A stretch of 64,000 bases of DNA from Erodium maritimum (GCA_963921825.1 OY997590.1:57464012-57528011); one strand, 5' to 3'; numbered from the stretch's first letter, positions 21,571 to 34,310 are shown. Notes: generated by a model not told the origin, from the sequence alone. Program-made: numbers and translations.

Positions 21571-22800
21571 TTTTTTTATTAGAAGTTGACTCATTTCAAG
21601 AAGAAATGAGACAAAAGGTCAAAAGACCAGTTACACGCTTACAAAGGAACTACACTAAGGCTGAGCTATAAAGCCTAACCTTATCCCAAGAACAGAAAAA
21701 CGAAACAAAAAACGAGAACATAACTATCGAAATATAGGAGCCATCAAACTAGGCCACTGGTTTCTTAGCAACCGACTATTTCCACAAAACCGAAATAGGA
21801 GGCACAGGCTTGATGGCACGTTCCAAACTCAACGAACGAGTCCTTGATCTAGTGACCATATTATAATTTGAAGGTCGACTTTGACGAGGTGGAGGCCGGA
21901 GAAGGACGCCCTTCCACGGACTAACCTCCTTCTCTGATCCCAACTTCGAAGCCTCCGATATCATCGCATCAACCACGACTTTCGCCCAAGCTTCTGAAAC
22001 AAGTAGAACATCCGAAACACCGTCCTCGGGAGGGCTTGGCAAGCACATCATATTTACTTGAAAACAACGCATTGTTGTAGAATGGACCTCATTGTTGAGG
22101 CCCAAAAGCATTGAATCACCATCCAAAACGCAGTCCTTTTCAGAATTCAAAGCTTACGTTACGTGATCGTTACACAATTGACTACACTCACCAAAATTAG
22201 GGATTTCGTCACGCCCTGAGATTACAAGCAATCCTAGAATCATAACCGGTATTCGGAAAAAAAAATCGAATCGCAAAAAAATCGGCGAAGAAGATCAACA
22301 AGCTCCACCCGGACCAGCTCCAACGAGAAATTTAAAGCTGGTCTTCGATCATTGTTCATCGAAGGATTCACCGTCCAACTCATCTTAGGAAACGATACCC
22401 CTCTAACCTCTGACCTCGGTTCTCCCTTCTCCTTCAAATTAGAGCTTACCGAGCTCTGTTTAGCAGGATCGACGATGCTCTATTTCAGAGTACCAGAGAC
22501 TTTTACCAAAAACGGCTCCCGCTCCGAACGAGCCAAGGCCATGAACATATTGAACATGAATTCATCAAAAACCTTGATAGCCTTCTGAGCTGAATTAAGC
22601 GATTTAAAATCTACAAAACCAAAGTAACATCCTTTTCTGTTCGGACGATTAATAACAATGGCTGAAATAAAATCTCCAAATTCTCTAAAAATATTTCGAA
22701 TCCAATCATCATTTGCATAGTATGGCAGATTATAGATAAATCCCTTAGTATCCGAAATCCTCTGGGATATCAAATCTGAACAACAAACATAATTATACCC
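21571..22800 (-). mobile_element. L1-type LINE insertion with ORF1 remnant only
   Basis: A T run at about 21571-21578 marks a poly-A tail on the minus strand. Reading from the right, an RRM-like domain (22773-22480) shows the RNP2-like segment GFIYNLPYY and the RNP1-like KGCYFGFVDF. Then comes a frame at 22150-21776 with VSPWKGVLLRPP and MVTRSRTRS, matching SSWKDILLS / VYRTRAK-like positions in the ORF1 proteins at 42053-43300 and 44683-46458. No endonuclease or reverse transcriptase follows before the tail. Stops separate the pieces. Plant L1 elements with an RRM in ORF1 are known (BNR type). The right edge is approximate and no TSD was resolved. Confidence 0.65.
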
Positions 22801-24132
22801 ATCTCTACTATAATCACACCATTACACTAGCATATATCATCACCATCCATCATATGATACTAGTGACAAACATATCCTATTACATTCTAAGAAACAGAAA
22901 GAGAAGAAAGTTCAAGATACTAGCAACACTTAAAACTTCTTGATCCACCACAACTCACAATTCTCAGGGATCGTCAAAGGTAAAACTTAGGAACAAGTTT
23001 AGATGAACTGTATGATATAGCAAAACCAGGCTCCATCACTATTGTTATGCACGCATATTAAAATACACATAATAACACAGATGGAATCTATCAGACCAGA
23101 TAAAACCGAAAGCAAAACCAGTTTTTACCTTACGACCTTTGTCAAATGACTAATCTAATATGATTTCAGATCTATCTTTTGCACCCTATTTGGCACATCC
23201 AACCTCAAAGCATTTGTGGTTTGAACAATAGGAAAGAGATGCCGATAAGAGTTTGACAAAAGGGGAAAAGATGAATTATATGCAATGGAAGCAAGAGAAT
23301 GATATGAAGAACATTGCAGCAAATAGCAATGGATTCGTATGAAGATGTACTCTAGAAATGCATATACTAAATTACTATATACCAGTAGCTCAAGGAAAAA
23401 AACATGTACATATAACTAAACAACATATGCACACCCCTAGTAAACAACATATGAAAACAAATATTTCAATATTGCACTTTTTAATATTGCATTCTTTACA
23501 GTAGAATATTTCTCATCGAGGACATTCTGTAAATGTGAATGAAACTAGACCCCCTCTCAATATAACAACCAAAGGACCCGTAGAGGAGAAAAGAACTAAC
23601 TAGCCTAAGGACAAATCTCGGGAAAAATTGATGCCGATCCCTCAACTTCATAATTATCAACACAATGACATTATTATGCTAACAACGAATAAATTACAAG
23701 AAAAATTAATGTCAGTCCCCACAATAGTAATAATCAAGACAATGACATGGTACTATATGTTAACAGGGAGTACACCATATTTTGATACCATCAAGCAATG
23801 AATCCTCACCCAAATCATACAACCCATGTTCCAGACACATACCATAGCAATCCACATGATCAAAACACAACTAGAAAATGCAAAAAAAAAAACTAAGACT
23901 TTTATGATATAACAGAAAATATTTGTATGTGTGTATGAATCCAGAGTGAGACTCAACTCAAACTTATTCCCCATGAAAGCACAAATGACATCAACAATCT
24001 TCTTGCTCATGATCTGCAAGTTGGCATGTTAATACCTACACAAGAACAAAAAAATCAAACTATCCTCCATAACCCTCAAATTACCTCCAAAAAATTACAG
24101 GTGAGCAATGAACAAGAAGCACCAAATGGCCT
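22801..24132. other. Non-coding AT-rich region, probably including the 3' UTR of the GCK gene
   Basis: No convincing gene, terminal repeat or RNA gene was seen in about 1.3 kb. The part adjoining 24133 is probably the 3' UTR of the minus-strand gene. Confidence 0.5.
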
Positions 24133-24639
24133 TCAATTGCCAGAAGCCTCTTCCTGCTGCTTTTCCTCAGAAGCCAAATTTCTGTCAGAACCCTTTGAAG
24201 CCTCCTCTTCCTTCTTCTCCGTCTCCAATTCCTTCTTCACCTGCTCCTCGGCAGCCTTCTCAGCCCTCAGGATCGGCGCGTAATAGTCCTCGTGCGCCTC
24301 CATACACAGCTTCAGCTTCGCAGTAACCTGAGCGCATTTCTCAACAACGTCCTCGTTCTTCTCTTCCGCCTCCGTAATGCAATCTTCCCAAGCTATGAAA
24401 TTGTCTCTGCACCCACCGGCTTTCATGTACAAGCAAAACCCACACTCTCCTGCATCTTCCTCCTCCTGCCCTTGATCTTCACTGCCGGACTGCGATTGCT
24501 CCGAGTCGCCCACAAGCTTCTCCTTTTCCGGGTCGTTCGTGTCCATTATTGGCGTCTTCTCGGGCTGCGCTGTGGTTTGTGTTTTTAGGGTTTCAGATCC
24601 TGATTTAGGGGTTTCAGGATCTGAGGAAGAGTAAGCCAT
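24133..24639 (-). CDS. GCK-domain protein with twin CX9C cysteines
   Basis: A single open frame encodes 168 aa starting MAYSSSDPETP. The first 60 residues are Ser/Thr/Gln/Glu-rich and look disordered. Residues about 63-120 match the plant GCK domain: GECGFCLYMKAGGC, WEDCITEAE, EKCAQVTAKLKLCMEAHEDYY. The six cysteines are at 66, 69, 77, 87, 102 and 112, so 77/87 and 102/112 form two CX9C pairs, as in coiled-coil-helix proteins oxidised by Mia40 in the mitochondrial intermembrane space, preceded by an extra CX2C. The tail is a Glu/Lys-rich coiled-coil-like helix. Function is not established for the family; mitochondrial location is inference. No intron is needed. It is an isolated host gene between two LINE insertions. 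Confidence 0.85.
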   Translation of the reverse strand: MAYSSSDPETPKSGSETLKTQTTAQPEKTPIMDTNDPEKEKLVGDSEQSQSGSEDQGQEEEDAGECGFCLYMKAGGCRDNFIAWEDCITEAEEKNEDVVEKCAQVTAKLKLCMEAHEDYYAPILRAEKAAEEQVKKELETEKKEEEASKGSDRNLASEEKQQEEASGN

Positions 24640-24727
24640 GGTAGGGATTAAATGAGTCGGATAATGAGCTAGGGTAAAGAGGGCCGGAGGGAATCGGTGA
24701 GTTAAAGGTGAGAGATGCGAGTATCGC

Positions 24728-24735
24728 TAGGGTTT
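24728..24735 (-). promoter_or_regulatory. Telo-box upstream of the GCK gene
   Basis: AAACCCTA on the minus strand, about 90 bp upstream of the ATG. Telo-boxes are common near transcription starts of broadly expressed plant genes. This supports the chosen start and the gene being a host gene. Confidence 0.45.
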
Positions 24736-24900
24736 GTGGAGGTGGTGAATGGTGATATTGGAGATGGAAACGAAGCTTCCATGGCTGGGTGCTTAAAACC
24801 TTCCCTAAACCCTCGACATGTCTCCAAACACAGTCAAACCCTCCACGTTGGAATTTCTTCCTTTGTTTTCCCCTATCCTACGTGGTTGAATTTCCACCTC

Positions 24901-27376
24901 TCTTTTTTGATCGAAAATAAAAGATATTATAACTTTAAAACTATTTACAAAATGTCAACATATGAGTATAGAAATGAAATTACATCTAAATTGAAATAAC
25001 AAAAACTGAATATGAAATTTGCTCTTTGACCTAGAGGTTGATTGGACAGGAGAACTACGATAGCATCTGTTGATACCGATAAGCACAAGCCAATCAAAGG
25101 GGCACTGATCGAGCAGATATAGTGTGAATTTTTGCAGAGGTGGACCGATAACTCCCTAGAGATGTCAGTGTGCGTCGTCATCCCTTGATTGATACTGGTA
25201 GGGCTCCTAAACGCGGGATTCCTGACCCCGAACTGGCACGGGAGAACCTTGCCGACTTTTGGTAGAACCATTGCCACCTTACATCCAGGTAGGCGGTGCA
25301 GCCGACCGACCCCTCCCTGAACCCCCAAGGACTCATTCCTGGAGGCGAGGGTGCTTATAACCCCCCGCCGCTGTCGTGTGTAATGCTCCATCCGAGTCAG
25401 TAGAGCCCTTCGACTCCCTTGCCTCCGCCTCCCTCTCAAGACGTTTCCTCCCTGACAGTGTCAGAATAGGATCTGTGGGGGCCCATTCCTCCCGCTCATC
25501 TCTCTGGCCACCTCTTGGATTGGTCCCGTTCATCTTGTTGGACTCCTCCGACCGACCTTCCCCATGTTCCCGCCATTGCGGAAATTGATTGCCAATCATT
25601 CGAGTTCTCGTCTTCTCTTTGCCTCCCACATACGATCGGTTTGTTCTCGGGACCAGCTTTTCATGCTTGGCCTTCTCCAAAGCTGACCTAGGGTCAGCCG
25701 GGGATCTCAAAGACGGGCCTTTTTTCCCACCCCCTATCGTACATGCCGGGAATAGGTGACCCGCATAGCTGCAACCAAAGCAATGGTCCGACAATTGCTC
25801 ATAGGATATATAGAGAAGAGTGCGTACTTGGGACTCCGTTGAACGGAACCATAAATGACGATGAATGGGCTCTCAGATATCTACCCAGATCCTGATGCGC
25901 ATAAAATCCCCCCCAGCAAAGAGCCTCCTTATCTACATCCACCACTTGGTACGTCCCCAGTGTTGATCTCAAACGAAAACCCACCCACTGGTAGATTGGA
26001 CACCCTTTCCCATACTGAAAAGTGAGTGAAAACCAGATCCGTAGGTCTCATATGTCCCCTCAAATCAGTGAACAACACCAGTGAATCCCAAAATGCCCAG
26101 GGTTCCCCCAACGGAATCTAGCTCTCTCGTTGGCCGTCTTGAAGAAAAACGTCACAATACCATTCTCCAATGGCCCAGCTTCTACCTTCATACCCCATAA
26201 GTCCTTCATTCTGGCCACAGGTGACCTCCAATAGAATTTCCTGGTAGACAACACCTTTACAGCCATAGCGAAGGAAAAGTTCGGGCCTCGCCCAACCACA
26301 TCCATCAGGGGGACTATGACCTCCCTAATACGCATAGACCCCATCTGATTTCCCAGAGCCCCCACTAGATCCCTCTGATTCAGGTCCGGAATATCCTAAA
26401 AATCCACTCTCCCACTTGGACCCCTAAGAATTCGCGAATCTGGGCTAGGCCCGACCCAATTTGTCTGACCCACGACCTTCGGATCCCCAATATGATCCGA
26501 CCCACGACCCCTTCCCGATCCCCGACCCGGCTCGCTCTTGCCCTGGTCCGACACCCGGGTGCGGCCCAGATCTGCTCCAGCCCACGACAGGTCCAGCACG
26601 GCCTGCCCAGTCCTTCTCGCACCCGCCAACAGGCCTGGCTCGTGGCCCAGGCCCAATTCACGAGGGACCTTCTCTCCCGGTGCCTTATCCACCATCGGCT
26701 CCTTGCCAGGACTGCGCTTCCAAGTCACCGGTGCCGCCTCCTTCTCCGGCAGCATCCTGGATTCAGAGGAGACGATCACCACATCCTGGCCCGTCTTCCC
26801 TTGCTCCATGCCCACCGCGCCTTGGTTCCCCTACTCCGGGGTTGTTTCTTACACCGCCGACCCCTTCTTCCACGCGAACTTCGGTATAGGCGACGACGAT
26901 ATCGCAATCCTCCATCCCTTCGCACCAGGTCTCCCCCCACGAGGCCGCGGGCAATGTGCCGGCATCATCCTCAACAAACCACATCGGTACGCCGGTAGTT
27001 GCTCCTGCGCATACCGAACGCTTCGTCCCCTCGCCGAAATCCGGTTGATCACCGGTGTGGCCGAGTTCTCCAGTCTCGCTGAGAACGTCATCAGCTCCTA
27101 CCCCTCCGTCTCACCCTCTTCCCGCGGCGTTAGAGGCTCTAGAGAGGTCATAGACCGCACCAAGGACGGCGTTAACGTCCATATGTCGTCGTCCTCCGCC
27201 TCCATCCCATGCCTGACGTTGATCGGTGTCAGGCTACTCGGTTCCCTTAGTAGCTCCACATCGAACTCGCCTGATTCACTCGAGAGTCTAGCCGCTGATG
27301 TTGCCATCTTTTCCGAGCAAAAAATCGCAAAACCTTTCTACCCTAAGGTTTGTAGAGAGAGCGGATGCGTTCTATT
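24901..27376 (-). mobile_element. L1-type LINE insertion carrying ORF1 only, 10-bp TSD
   Basis: TTTCCACCTC occurs at 24891-24900 and 27377-27386, bracketing a minus-strand insertion. Its 3' end is a short A tail (T run 24903-24908 on the plus strand). A leader of about 70 nt precedes ORF1, which starts at ATG 27307. After ORF1 ends near 25333 only about 430 bp of non-coding sequence remain before the tail, so the 4-kb endonuclease/RT ORF2 of a normal L1 is absent. The insertion otherwise looks full length at both ends. Confidence 0.7.
25333..27307 (-). pseudogene. LINE ORF1 (DUF4283-like, CCHC knuckle), broken
   Basis: The N-terminus starts MATSAARLSSESGEFDVELL at 27307. The middle piece (26365-26060) has the plant DUF4283-like look (FSFAMAVKVLSTRKFYWRSP, LWGMKVEAGPLENGIVTFFF, RARFRWGNPGHF) and continues in another frame with LPVGGFSFEINTGDVP. 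The C-terminal part has GGFYAHQDLGRYLR and then a zinc-knuckle-like CFGCSYAGHLFPAC. In plant L1 elements this protein binds element RNA. Several frameshifts and stops break it. The long plus-strand frame over the same region is its antisense shadow. Confidence 0.7.
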
Positions 27377-27386
27377 TTTCCACCTC

Positions 27387-28029
27387 GTTTTAATGAATAG
27401 TGTAAAACAACTTTTCCATGACATCATAAAATTACACATCAATTTCATTTTATCTTGTGTAAGTAGGCACTTTTTTTATTCGACTACAATTAAACAAAAT
27501 GTTTGATTGGGTCGGGATTATATGGAAAACAAGGTTTGATAACATGGTTGAATGTAAAGGTTTATTCTTTTGTATTGTTACAAACAATAAGTTATCGTAT
27601 ACATATAATATTGATCAGAGACATGTAAATTATACATAACCAACTCAGAAAACATGTAAGAGATATGTAATCAATTTATAAAAGTATGTAAATAATCTGT
27701 GACCGATTCATAAAATATGTAAATAGTATGTGACTTAATCATAAATTCATAAATGATATGTGACCAAAACATAAGATATTTTATTTAGTACTTCTAACAT
27801 TTGGATATCGTATCGTTCGTGATCAACACATAAAGATACGTTTCTACATTTAACCTTTGATAGTATTATATCAAAAGCAAGGTTTAAAATATAAAATATG
27901 AAATGCAAACTCTTTTCTGCCCATAAAGATATCGCAATAAATTACTAGTATTAGGACAAGAACCAACACTTTCATTTTTTTCATTCTTGATCTCACAAGG
28001 AACAACAAAACCCAAAGCCTTATGTACAT
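27387..28029. repeat. AT-rich spacer with ATGTAAATAATATGTGACC-like repeats
   Basis: Diverged short repeats combining CATAAAATATGTAAAT and ATATGTGAC occur several times from about 27620 to 27850. No gene was recognised. Confidence 0.45.
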
Positions 28030-28610
28030 GTTTGTAATAAAAATAAAGCGACTTAATATTACTTATGTGATGAAGTAATATATCGAAGTGTGTTTTGATC
28101 TATGTCCATCATGCGTAATAGAACCATATATCAAGAGGAATTACACTTGATGGGTCCGTAGTCAATGAAGCTTCATTAGAAGCGGCTAGTATGAAACATG
28201 ACTCTTTATGGCTCACGTTCTATTAGTCATTGGAATGAGATTCCAAAGTCTGATCATAGATATCATGTGGGACATGAAATTGGACGACCTGACTTGGATA
28301 TGTGCTATAGATCAAGTCATGAACATATTTGAAGTCGTAGCTTATCATGTATCCTTAGACCAAAGAGTCTTTGTGGTTGCTATGTGGTAAACAACTGAGT
28401 TTGACCCGCGCCTAACGTTTCTAGTGATTGGGCTTCCATAACGACTAGGATTGGCTTGGGGACGGATTGCATGAGTAACACCAAAGACGGTTAAGGGATT
28501 TATCCCTCATACTACGGTATGGGAAAGATATCGGTTCTCAGCCGCTTGATCGATAGTGACTGAAAGAATAGCATGGTCATACACATGATGCCGAGTATTA
28601 AATATTCAGT
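28030..28610 (+). repeat. LTR fragment of the 57277 family, left part (copy 3)
   Basis: From about 28045 (TTAATATTACTTATGTGATGAAG) the sequence matches the LTRs at 57277-58528 and 59923-61610 with many substitutions. It stops at the Gypsy insertion point and continues at 41556. It is older than that insertion. The final TCAGT (28606-28610) is the Gypsy target duplication. Confidence 0.75.
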
Positions 28611-30725
28611 TGTCACGCCCCAATTTAAGTAAAACCGAACTCAGAACGCGAACGTTTAAGATAATAAAACATTTTTAAACCTTTTAAATAAATCACTTTA
28701 AAACCACCATTTTGTTCATCAAAATAATAATTTACAACTCCAAAGTACGTCCCAACAAGCGGACAAAATGCAAGGCGTACGTCGCTAGACTCAAAAAGGA
28801 AACCCGGACTCCCGCTCTTATCTCTTCAAGCTTCGAGAGCTCACCTACTCCATCCCACGACCAGTACCTGTAGGAAAAGCAGCTAGGGGTGAGCGTTCGC
28901 TCACCACCACGGATAACAGACTGACTACGGCATACTTAGCAGACAATGCCGGTAACACCAACAACAAACTCAACACCGGGGACTACTATCCCCAAACTCA
29001 AGTAACCCGACTGACACACAAACTGTTACCTTCCTCAACCGACTCAACACTCGGACACGTAATGTAGACCCGACCCAACGATTACGACTTCCTCCAAGAC
29101 ACGAAAGATGACCACGCAACACCCAAGATCACAAGGGAACGCACATCAAACAAGATCGCAAAGGATCGCACTCCAGTTGCTCAGTAACCCCCTGCCATTT
29201 TCCCAACGCGACGGTTGGATCAGGCGGCCGACCTGTCGCACTTTTCCCAACGCGACGGTTGGATCAGGCTGTCGACCTGTCGCTCTTTTCCCGACCCCAA
29301 TCGGATAGGCTGTCGACCTATTGCTCTTTTCCCAACGCGACGGTTGGATCAGGCAGTCGACCTGTCGCACTTTTCCCGACACAAAGTCGGATCAGGCTGT
29401 CGACCTATTGCTCTTTTCCCAACGCGACGATTGGATCAGGCAGTCGACCTGTCGCACTTTTCACGACACAAAGTCGGATCAGGCTGTCGACCTGTCACTC
29501 ACCAACCCCGGGTAACCACAATCACAATCACAAGCAAAGTTCAACAAACAGCAACAACACCGGTTTGACACTCCCCAAGCACTCATGGCCACCCAAGACA
29601 CCAACGGTAAAACACAGGTTCAACAACCCCACGGGCACTCAAGGCCACCCAAAACACCAACAGTAAAACACGGGTTCAACAACCCCACGACACTCAAGGC
29701 CACCCAAAACACCAACGGTAAAACACAGGTTCAACAACCCCACGACACTCAAGGCCACCCAAGACACAAACAGTAAAGTACGGGCTCTCATGGCCACCCA
29801 AGACACAAACTAAACAATCAACCTCCGGGCATAACCAAATGCCTCCAGTAATTCTAATATCGAAAGTTCACTGCTCCTACGACACTACTAAGTGTCACAT
29901 GCATTTCTATTGTTCGATACGTTTCTGTATCATACGACACCACCCGGTGTCGCATGCCTTTCTATTATTCGATAAACTTACTTAACCCACGACACCCCGT
30001 TGTCACGTGCATTTCTACTGTTAACTTTCCCTAATCAGGACCGAGATCCGTCTACTTTTCCCTACCTCGTATGCTTTCTCCAAAAGCTCACAAACAAGCT
30101 CCGGCGTGATCTCGATCACTCGCCTAGCTTTCCCTTTCCTCTGTCGGTGGCACGACCGTAGAGAATGACGGTGTGAGCTTGATTCTTCTGTCTTTGAGAC
30201 GATCCAATAGTTTGATGATCGAGAAACGTCACAAATCCCCCAAACCTCTTCTCTTTTCTCTCCCTTTATTCTCTCTTCTTTTCTCTTTCTAAAACCTATT
30301 TTTTTTTCTTTTTTTTTTGAAAGCTTGGCCGAACCCCCCTCCCTTTGTGTCTTCCTTGTCTTGTCCAAAATCAGATTCGCGAAATTCGGTCGTTTCGGAC
30401 CCCGAACGGGCACTTTTTCCAAGAAATTACGAAACTTCACGGGCTACAAGGAAACGGCTCAACTAAGACCGCTGCGACACAAAGGGACCTCGAATGGACC
30501 AAAACGTCGCTTGGTTGACTTTTCCAACGAAAAGTCAACATTTCCCAAATTGGTCAGAAAGTTGCCCTGAGTCCCCCGGAAGTCACTTTGGTCGATATCG
30601 GGGTCAACTTAAGTCCGGTATGACCCTCGGGGTCAAATTTAGGTTCATTGAAGTGTGTCTTAAAATTTTTAAATTTTCCTGTTTTTCGCAGATTTGACTG
30701 GCGTTGACTGGGAGTGGTTATTACA
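28611..30725 (-). repeat. 3' LTR of the Gypsy element with internal tandem arrays
   Basis: On the plus strand it begins TGTCACGCCCC and ends GGAGTGGTTATTACA. It holds seven units of a roughly 44-bp GTTGGATCAGGC(T/A)GTCGACCTGTCGC repeat at about 29205-29500 and four units of a roughly 55-bp AACACCAACGGTAAAACA..GGCCACCCAA repeat at about 29580-29790. The right LTR has five and four of these units. Confidence 0.9.
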
Positions 30726-30740
30726 ATCTACCCCCTTAAA
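30726..30740 (-). other. Polypurine tract of the Gypsy element
   Basis: On the minus strand TTTAAGGGGGTAGAT abuts the 3' LTR start TGTAATAACC. This is the plus-strand primer site and confirms the orientation. Confidence 0.85.
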
Positions 30741-33700
30741 GGAATTTCGTCCGCGGAATTTAAAACATACGTACCTCGGGAGTCGAACAAGTCGGGGTAC
30801 TTCGCGCGAACCTCGTCCTCGCGCTCCCAAGTCGACTCAGCCCCGTGATGCCTCCACTGCACCCGTACCAGGCGGGTAATCTTGCCACGTAGGACCTGCT
30901 CCCGTGTGTCCATGATCGAACCGGCTGCTCCTCATAGGAGACATCGTCAGCCACCTCGATATCTACCCACTCAATGACGTGGGAGGGGTCCGCATTGTAC
31001 TGCCGCAACTGGGACACGTGGAAGACGTTATGAACTCTCCCAAGTTGCGGTGGTAACGCCAGACGATAGGCCACTGCTCCCACTCTGCTCAAGATCTCGA
31101 ACGGGCCAATGTACCGCGGGGCTAACTTGCCCCCGCTGCGTTTGAACCGTACCAGTCCCTTCCTCGGGCTCACCTTCAGGAACACGTGATCCCCGACTGC
31201 GAACTCAAGAGGTCGACGCCGTCTGTCGGCGTAGCTCTTCTGTCGACTCTATGCGGTCTTCGGCCGCTCGCGTATCAGCGTGACCTTCTCTGTCGTCTCT
31301 CGGACAAGATCTGGCCCCAACAGACTCTTGTCCCCCACCTCTACCCAACACACTGGTGATCGACACGACCTCCCATACAACGCTTCGAACGGTGCCATCC
31401 CAATAATGGCCTGGAAGCTGTTGTTGTAGGCGAAATCGACCAACGGCAGGTGGGTCTCCCATGATCCCCTGAAGTCCAGCACACATGCCCGCAACATGTC
31501 TTCCAAGATCTGAATAGTGCGCTCGGACTGACCGTCTGTCTGGGGATGATGTGTTGTACTGAGTAGAACCTCGGTCCCCAACGCGGTCTGCAGACTCGGC
31601 CAAAATCTGGACGTGAAACGAGGATCCCTATCAGACACTATCGACATAGGGACCCTATGGAGACGCACTATCTCCTGAATGTATAGGCTGCTCAACTTGT
31701 CGACCGGATCAGTCATCCTCATAGTTAGGAAATGGGCCGACTTGGTCAACCGATTGACTACTACCCATACGACGTCGTGTCCCTTCAGCGATCTCGGCAG
31801 TCCACACACGAAGTCCATCGTGATATGCTCCCACTCCCACTGGGCAATCGGTAGTGCCTGCAACAACCTAGCGGGACGCTGATGTTCGGCCTTCACCTGC
31901 TGATAGACGAGGCACCTCGATACAAATTCTGCGACCGCTCTCCGCATCCCGCGCCACCAGAAGTGCCGTCTGATGTCACGGTACATCTTGGTACCACCCG
32001 GGTGCACTGTAAGACGCGAATGATGTGACTCTCGCAACACGTCGTCTCTACAGTTGCCCGGCACGAATAACCCTCCTCGATACCGTAACCCCCAATCTGC
32101 ACTGATCTCCCAGCCTACCACCTCGTCACCGCTGACGACCCTCTCTCGGATCTCTGACGTCTCGACGTCCTCCGACTGCGCATCCAACACTCGGGCAAGT
32201 AGTGAGGGCTGAGCCACCAATGAGAACATGGCCACGCCACCCGTAATATCCTCTAGGTAAAGCCCGAACGTGCTCAGTTCCCCCATCATGTCCCACTCTC
32301 GGACTGATATGCTAGCAAGACTCGGAATCGACTTCCTACTCAGGGCGTCGGCGACCACGTTCGCCTTACCCGGATGGTAGTGTAGCTCAAAGTCCTACTC
32401 CTCAAGTAGCTCCATCCATCGCCGCTGGCGCATGTTCAGGTCTCTCTGGGAAAAGATGTAATTGAGGCTCTTGTGATCCGAGAACACCTGAAATCCCTCG
32501 CCATACAGATAATACCGCCAGCCCTTTAGCGCGAACACGACTGCTGCTAGCTCCAAGTCATGGGTAGGATAGTTGCGCTCGTGTGTCTTCAACTGCCTGG
32601 AGCCATAAGCAACAACTCTACCCAACTGCATCAGTACACTGCCCAGTCCTTCCCCGGACGCATCGCAGTAGACTTCATACCCGATCCCTCGCTCTGGCAC
32701 TACCAATACTGGAGCGGTAGTCAGGCGAGTCTTCAACTCCATGAACGCACCTTCACAATCCTCTGTCCACACAAACCCGACTCCCTTGCGCGTCAACAGA
32801 GTCATCGGCGCGGCTAGTCGCGCAAACTACTGGACAAATCGTCGATAATAGCCTGCCAACCCCAGAAAGCTGCGGATCTCGAAGACACTCGTGGGCCGCA
32901 TCCACTTCGAAACCGCGTCGATCTTCGACGGATCGACCAGTATACCGTCACGGGATTCAATTTGACCGAGGAATTTCACCTCAGCGAGCCAAAACTCGCA
33001 CTTCTCCAGGTTGGCATAGAGTTGATGCGTGCGTAGCAGGGTCAGAACAGTTCTCAGATGCACCTCATGTGCCGCCTCGCTCTGCGAACAGATCAAGATG
33101 TCGTCTACGAACACCACCACAAACTGATCTAAGTACGACCGGAATATACTGTTCATCAGATCCATGAACGCTGCAGGTGCGTTTGTCAGTCCAAACGGCA
33201 TCACCAAGAACTCGTAAAGCCCTTAGCATGTCCCGAATGCAGTCTTTGCGACGTCCCCCTCTCGGACTCGCAACTGGTAATATCCGGATCGCAGATCGAT
33301 CTTCGAGAAATAGGTCGACCGTCTCAACTGGTCGAACAAGTCGTCAATCCTCGGCATCGGGTATCGGTTCTTCACCGTAACCTGGTTCAGCTTTCGGTAA
33401 TCTATACACATCCGAAGCTCTCCACTCTTCTTCTTCACGAAGAGTGCTGGTGCTCCCCACGGCGATACGCTCGGACGGATAAATCCCTTCTCCTGAAGCT
33501 CCTCGAGCTGACGCTTCAGCTCAATCAACTCTGCCGACGCAAACCTGTAAGGCACCATCGATATCGCTGCCGTTCCCGGCACCAGGTCAAACCCGAACTC
33601 CACCTCACGTTCCGGTGGCAACCCGCTCAACTCCTCAGGAAAAACCTCGGGGAACTCGCATACCACTCGCGGTAACTCTCGGCTCTGCACAACCGATACT

Positions 33701-34310
33701 TCCTCCACTACGGACAACGCCAACAGGAGAACCCCGCTCTTACTACCCAGCACACACGACACCTTCGTGTTGCCTGCTGACACTGTCACTCGTCGCTTGT
33801 AGCAGTCGATATTGGCTCGGTACTTTGCCAGCCAGTCCATTCCCAAGATCACGTCAAAGGTCGTCATTCCCAGCACGAGAAGGTCACCAGGGCAAGGACA
33901 GTCTGCGACTCTAATTTCGCAAGCACGACATACCCTAGTCAACAATACATCACCCCCAACTGGGGTGTCCAGGCACAGGGGTGGACTCAACGGCTCTAAA
34001 CTCAACCCAACCTCTCAGCACAACTCAACGAAATAAACGAGTGCGACACCCTAGTATCAAATAAGAACAACGCCCATAAATGATACAATAAACACATACC
34101 CTGAATGGTCTCGCGGTAGGTAGTGGATCCTGGGGCCCGGGAGTCGGTAACTGCGTACACTATTCCCTGCGACGCCTGCTGCCTCTGACCCAGCGCACTG
34201 ACTGCTGGATACCCAGATCTCTGCTGCTGTCTCGGAACTGGCGCGCTCGTAGACGGCTGTGAGAACCTCGATTGTTGACTCTGACGCGGGCGACCCCTGG
34301 GTGACTGCAC
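30728..34310 (-). pseudogene. Gypsy pol pseudogene (protease, RT, RNase H, integrase, chromodomain)
   Basis: Reading on the minus strand: a protease-like LFDTRVSHSFIS (the DTGA box is altered), then after a frameshift near 34005 the RT with [14 protein letters not shown]-like, [13 protein letters not shown] and [10 protein letters not shown]. RNase H shows [10 protein letters not shown] and FSDHKSLNY. Integrase shows GHHxx-type HHSRLTVHPGG, TMDFVCGLP, IVSDRDPRFTS and TDGQSERTIQ, so D, D and E are present, but the second cysteine of its zinc region reads CLVYQQV. The last segment (30913-30728, shifted frame) has VQWRHHGAESTWEREDEVRAKYPDLF-type chromodomain residues. In-frame stops occur at 33223-33225, 32827-32829, 32395-32397, 32359-32361 region and 31249-31251. 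It cannot produce an active polyprotein. Confidence 0.9.

Noticed and set aside
26461-27506. Plus-strand open frames up to 322 codons
   Set aside because: Antisense shadow of the minus-strand LINE ORF1. The proline/arginine-rich translation has no domain.
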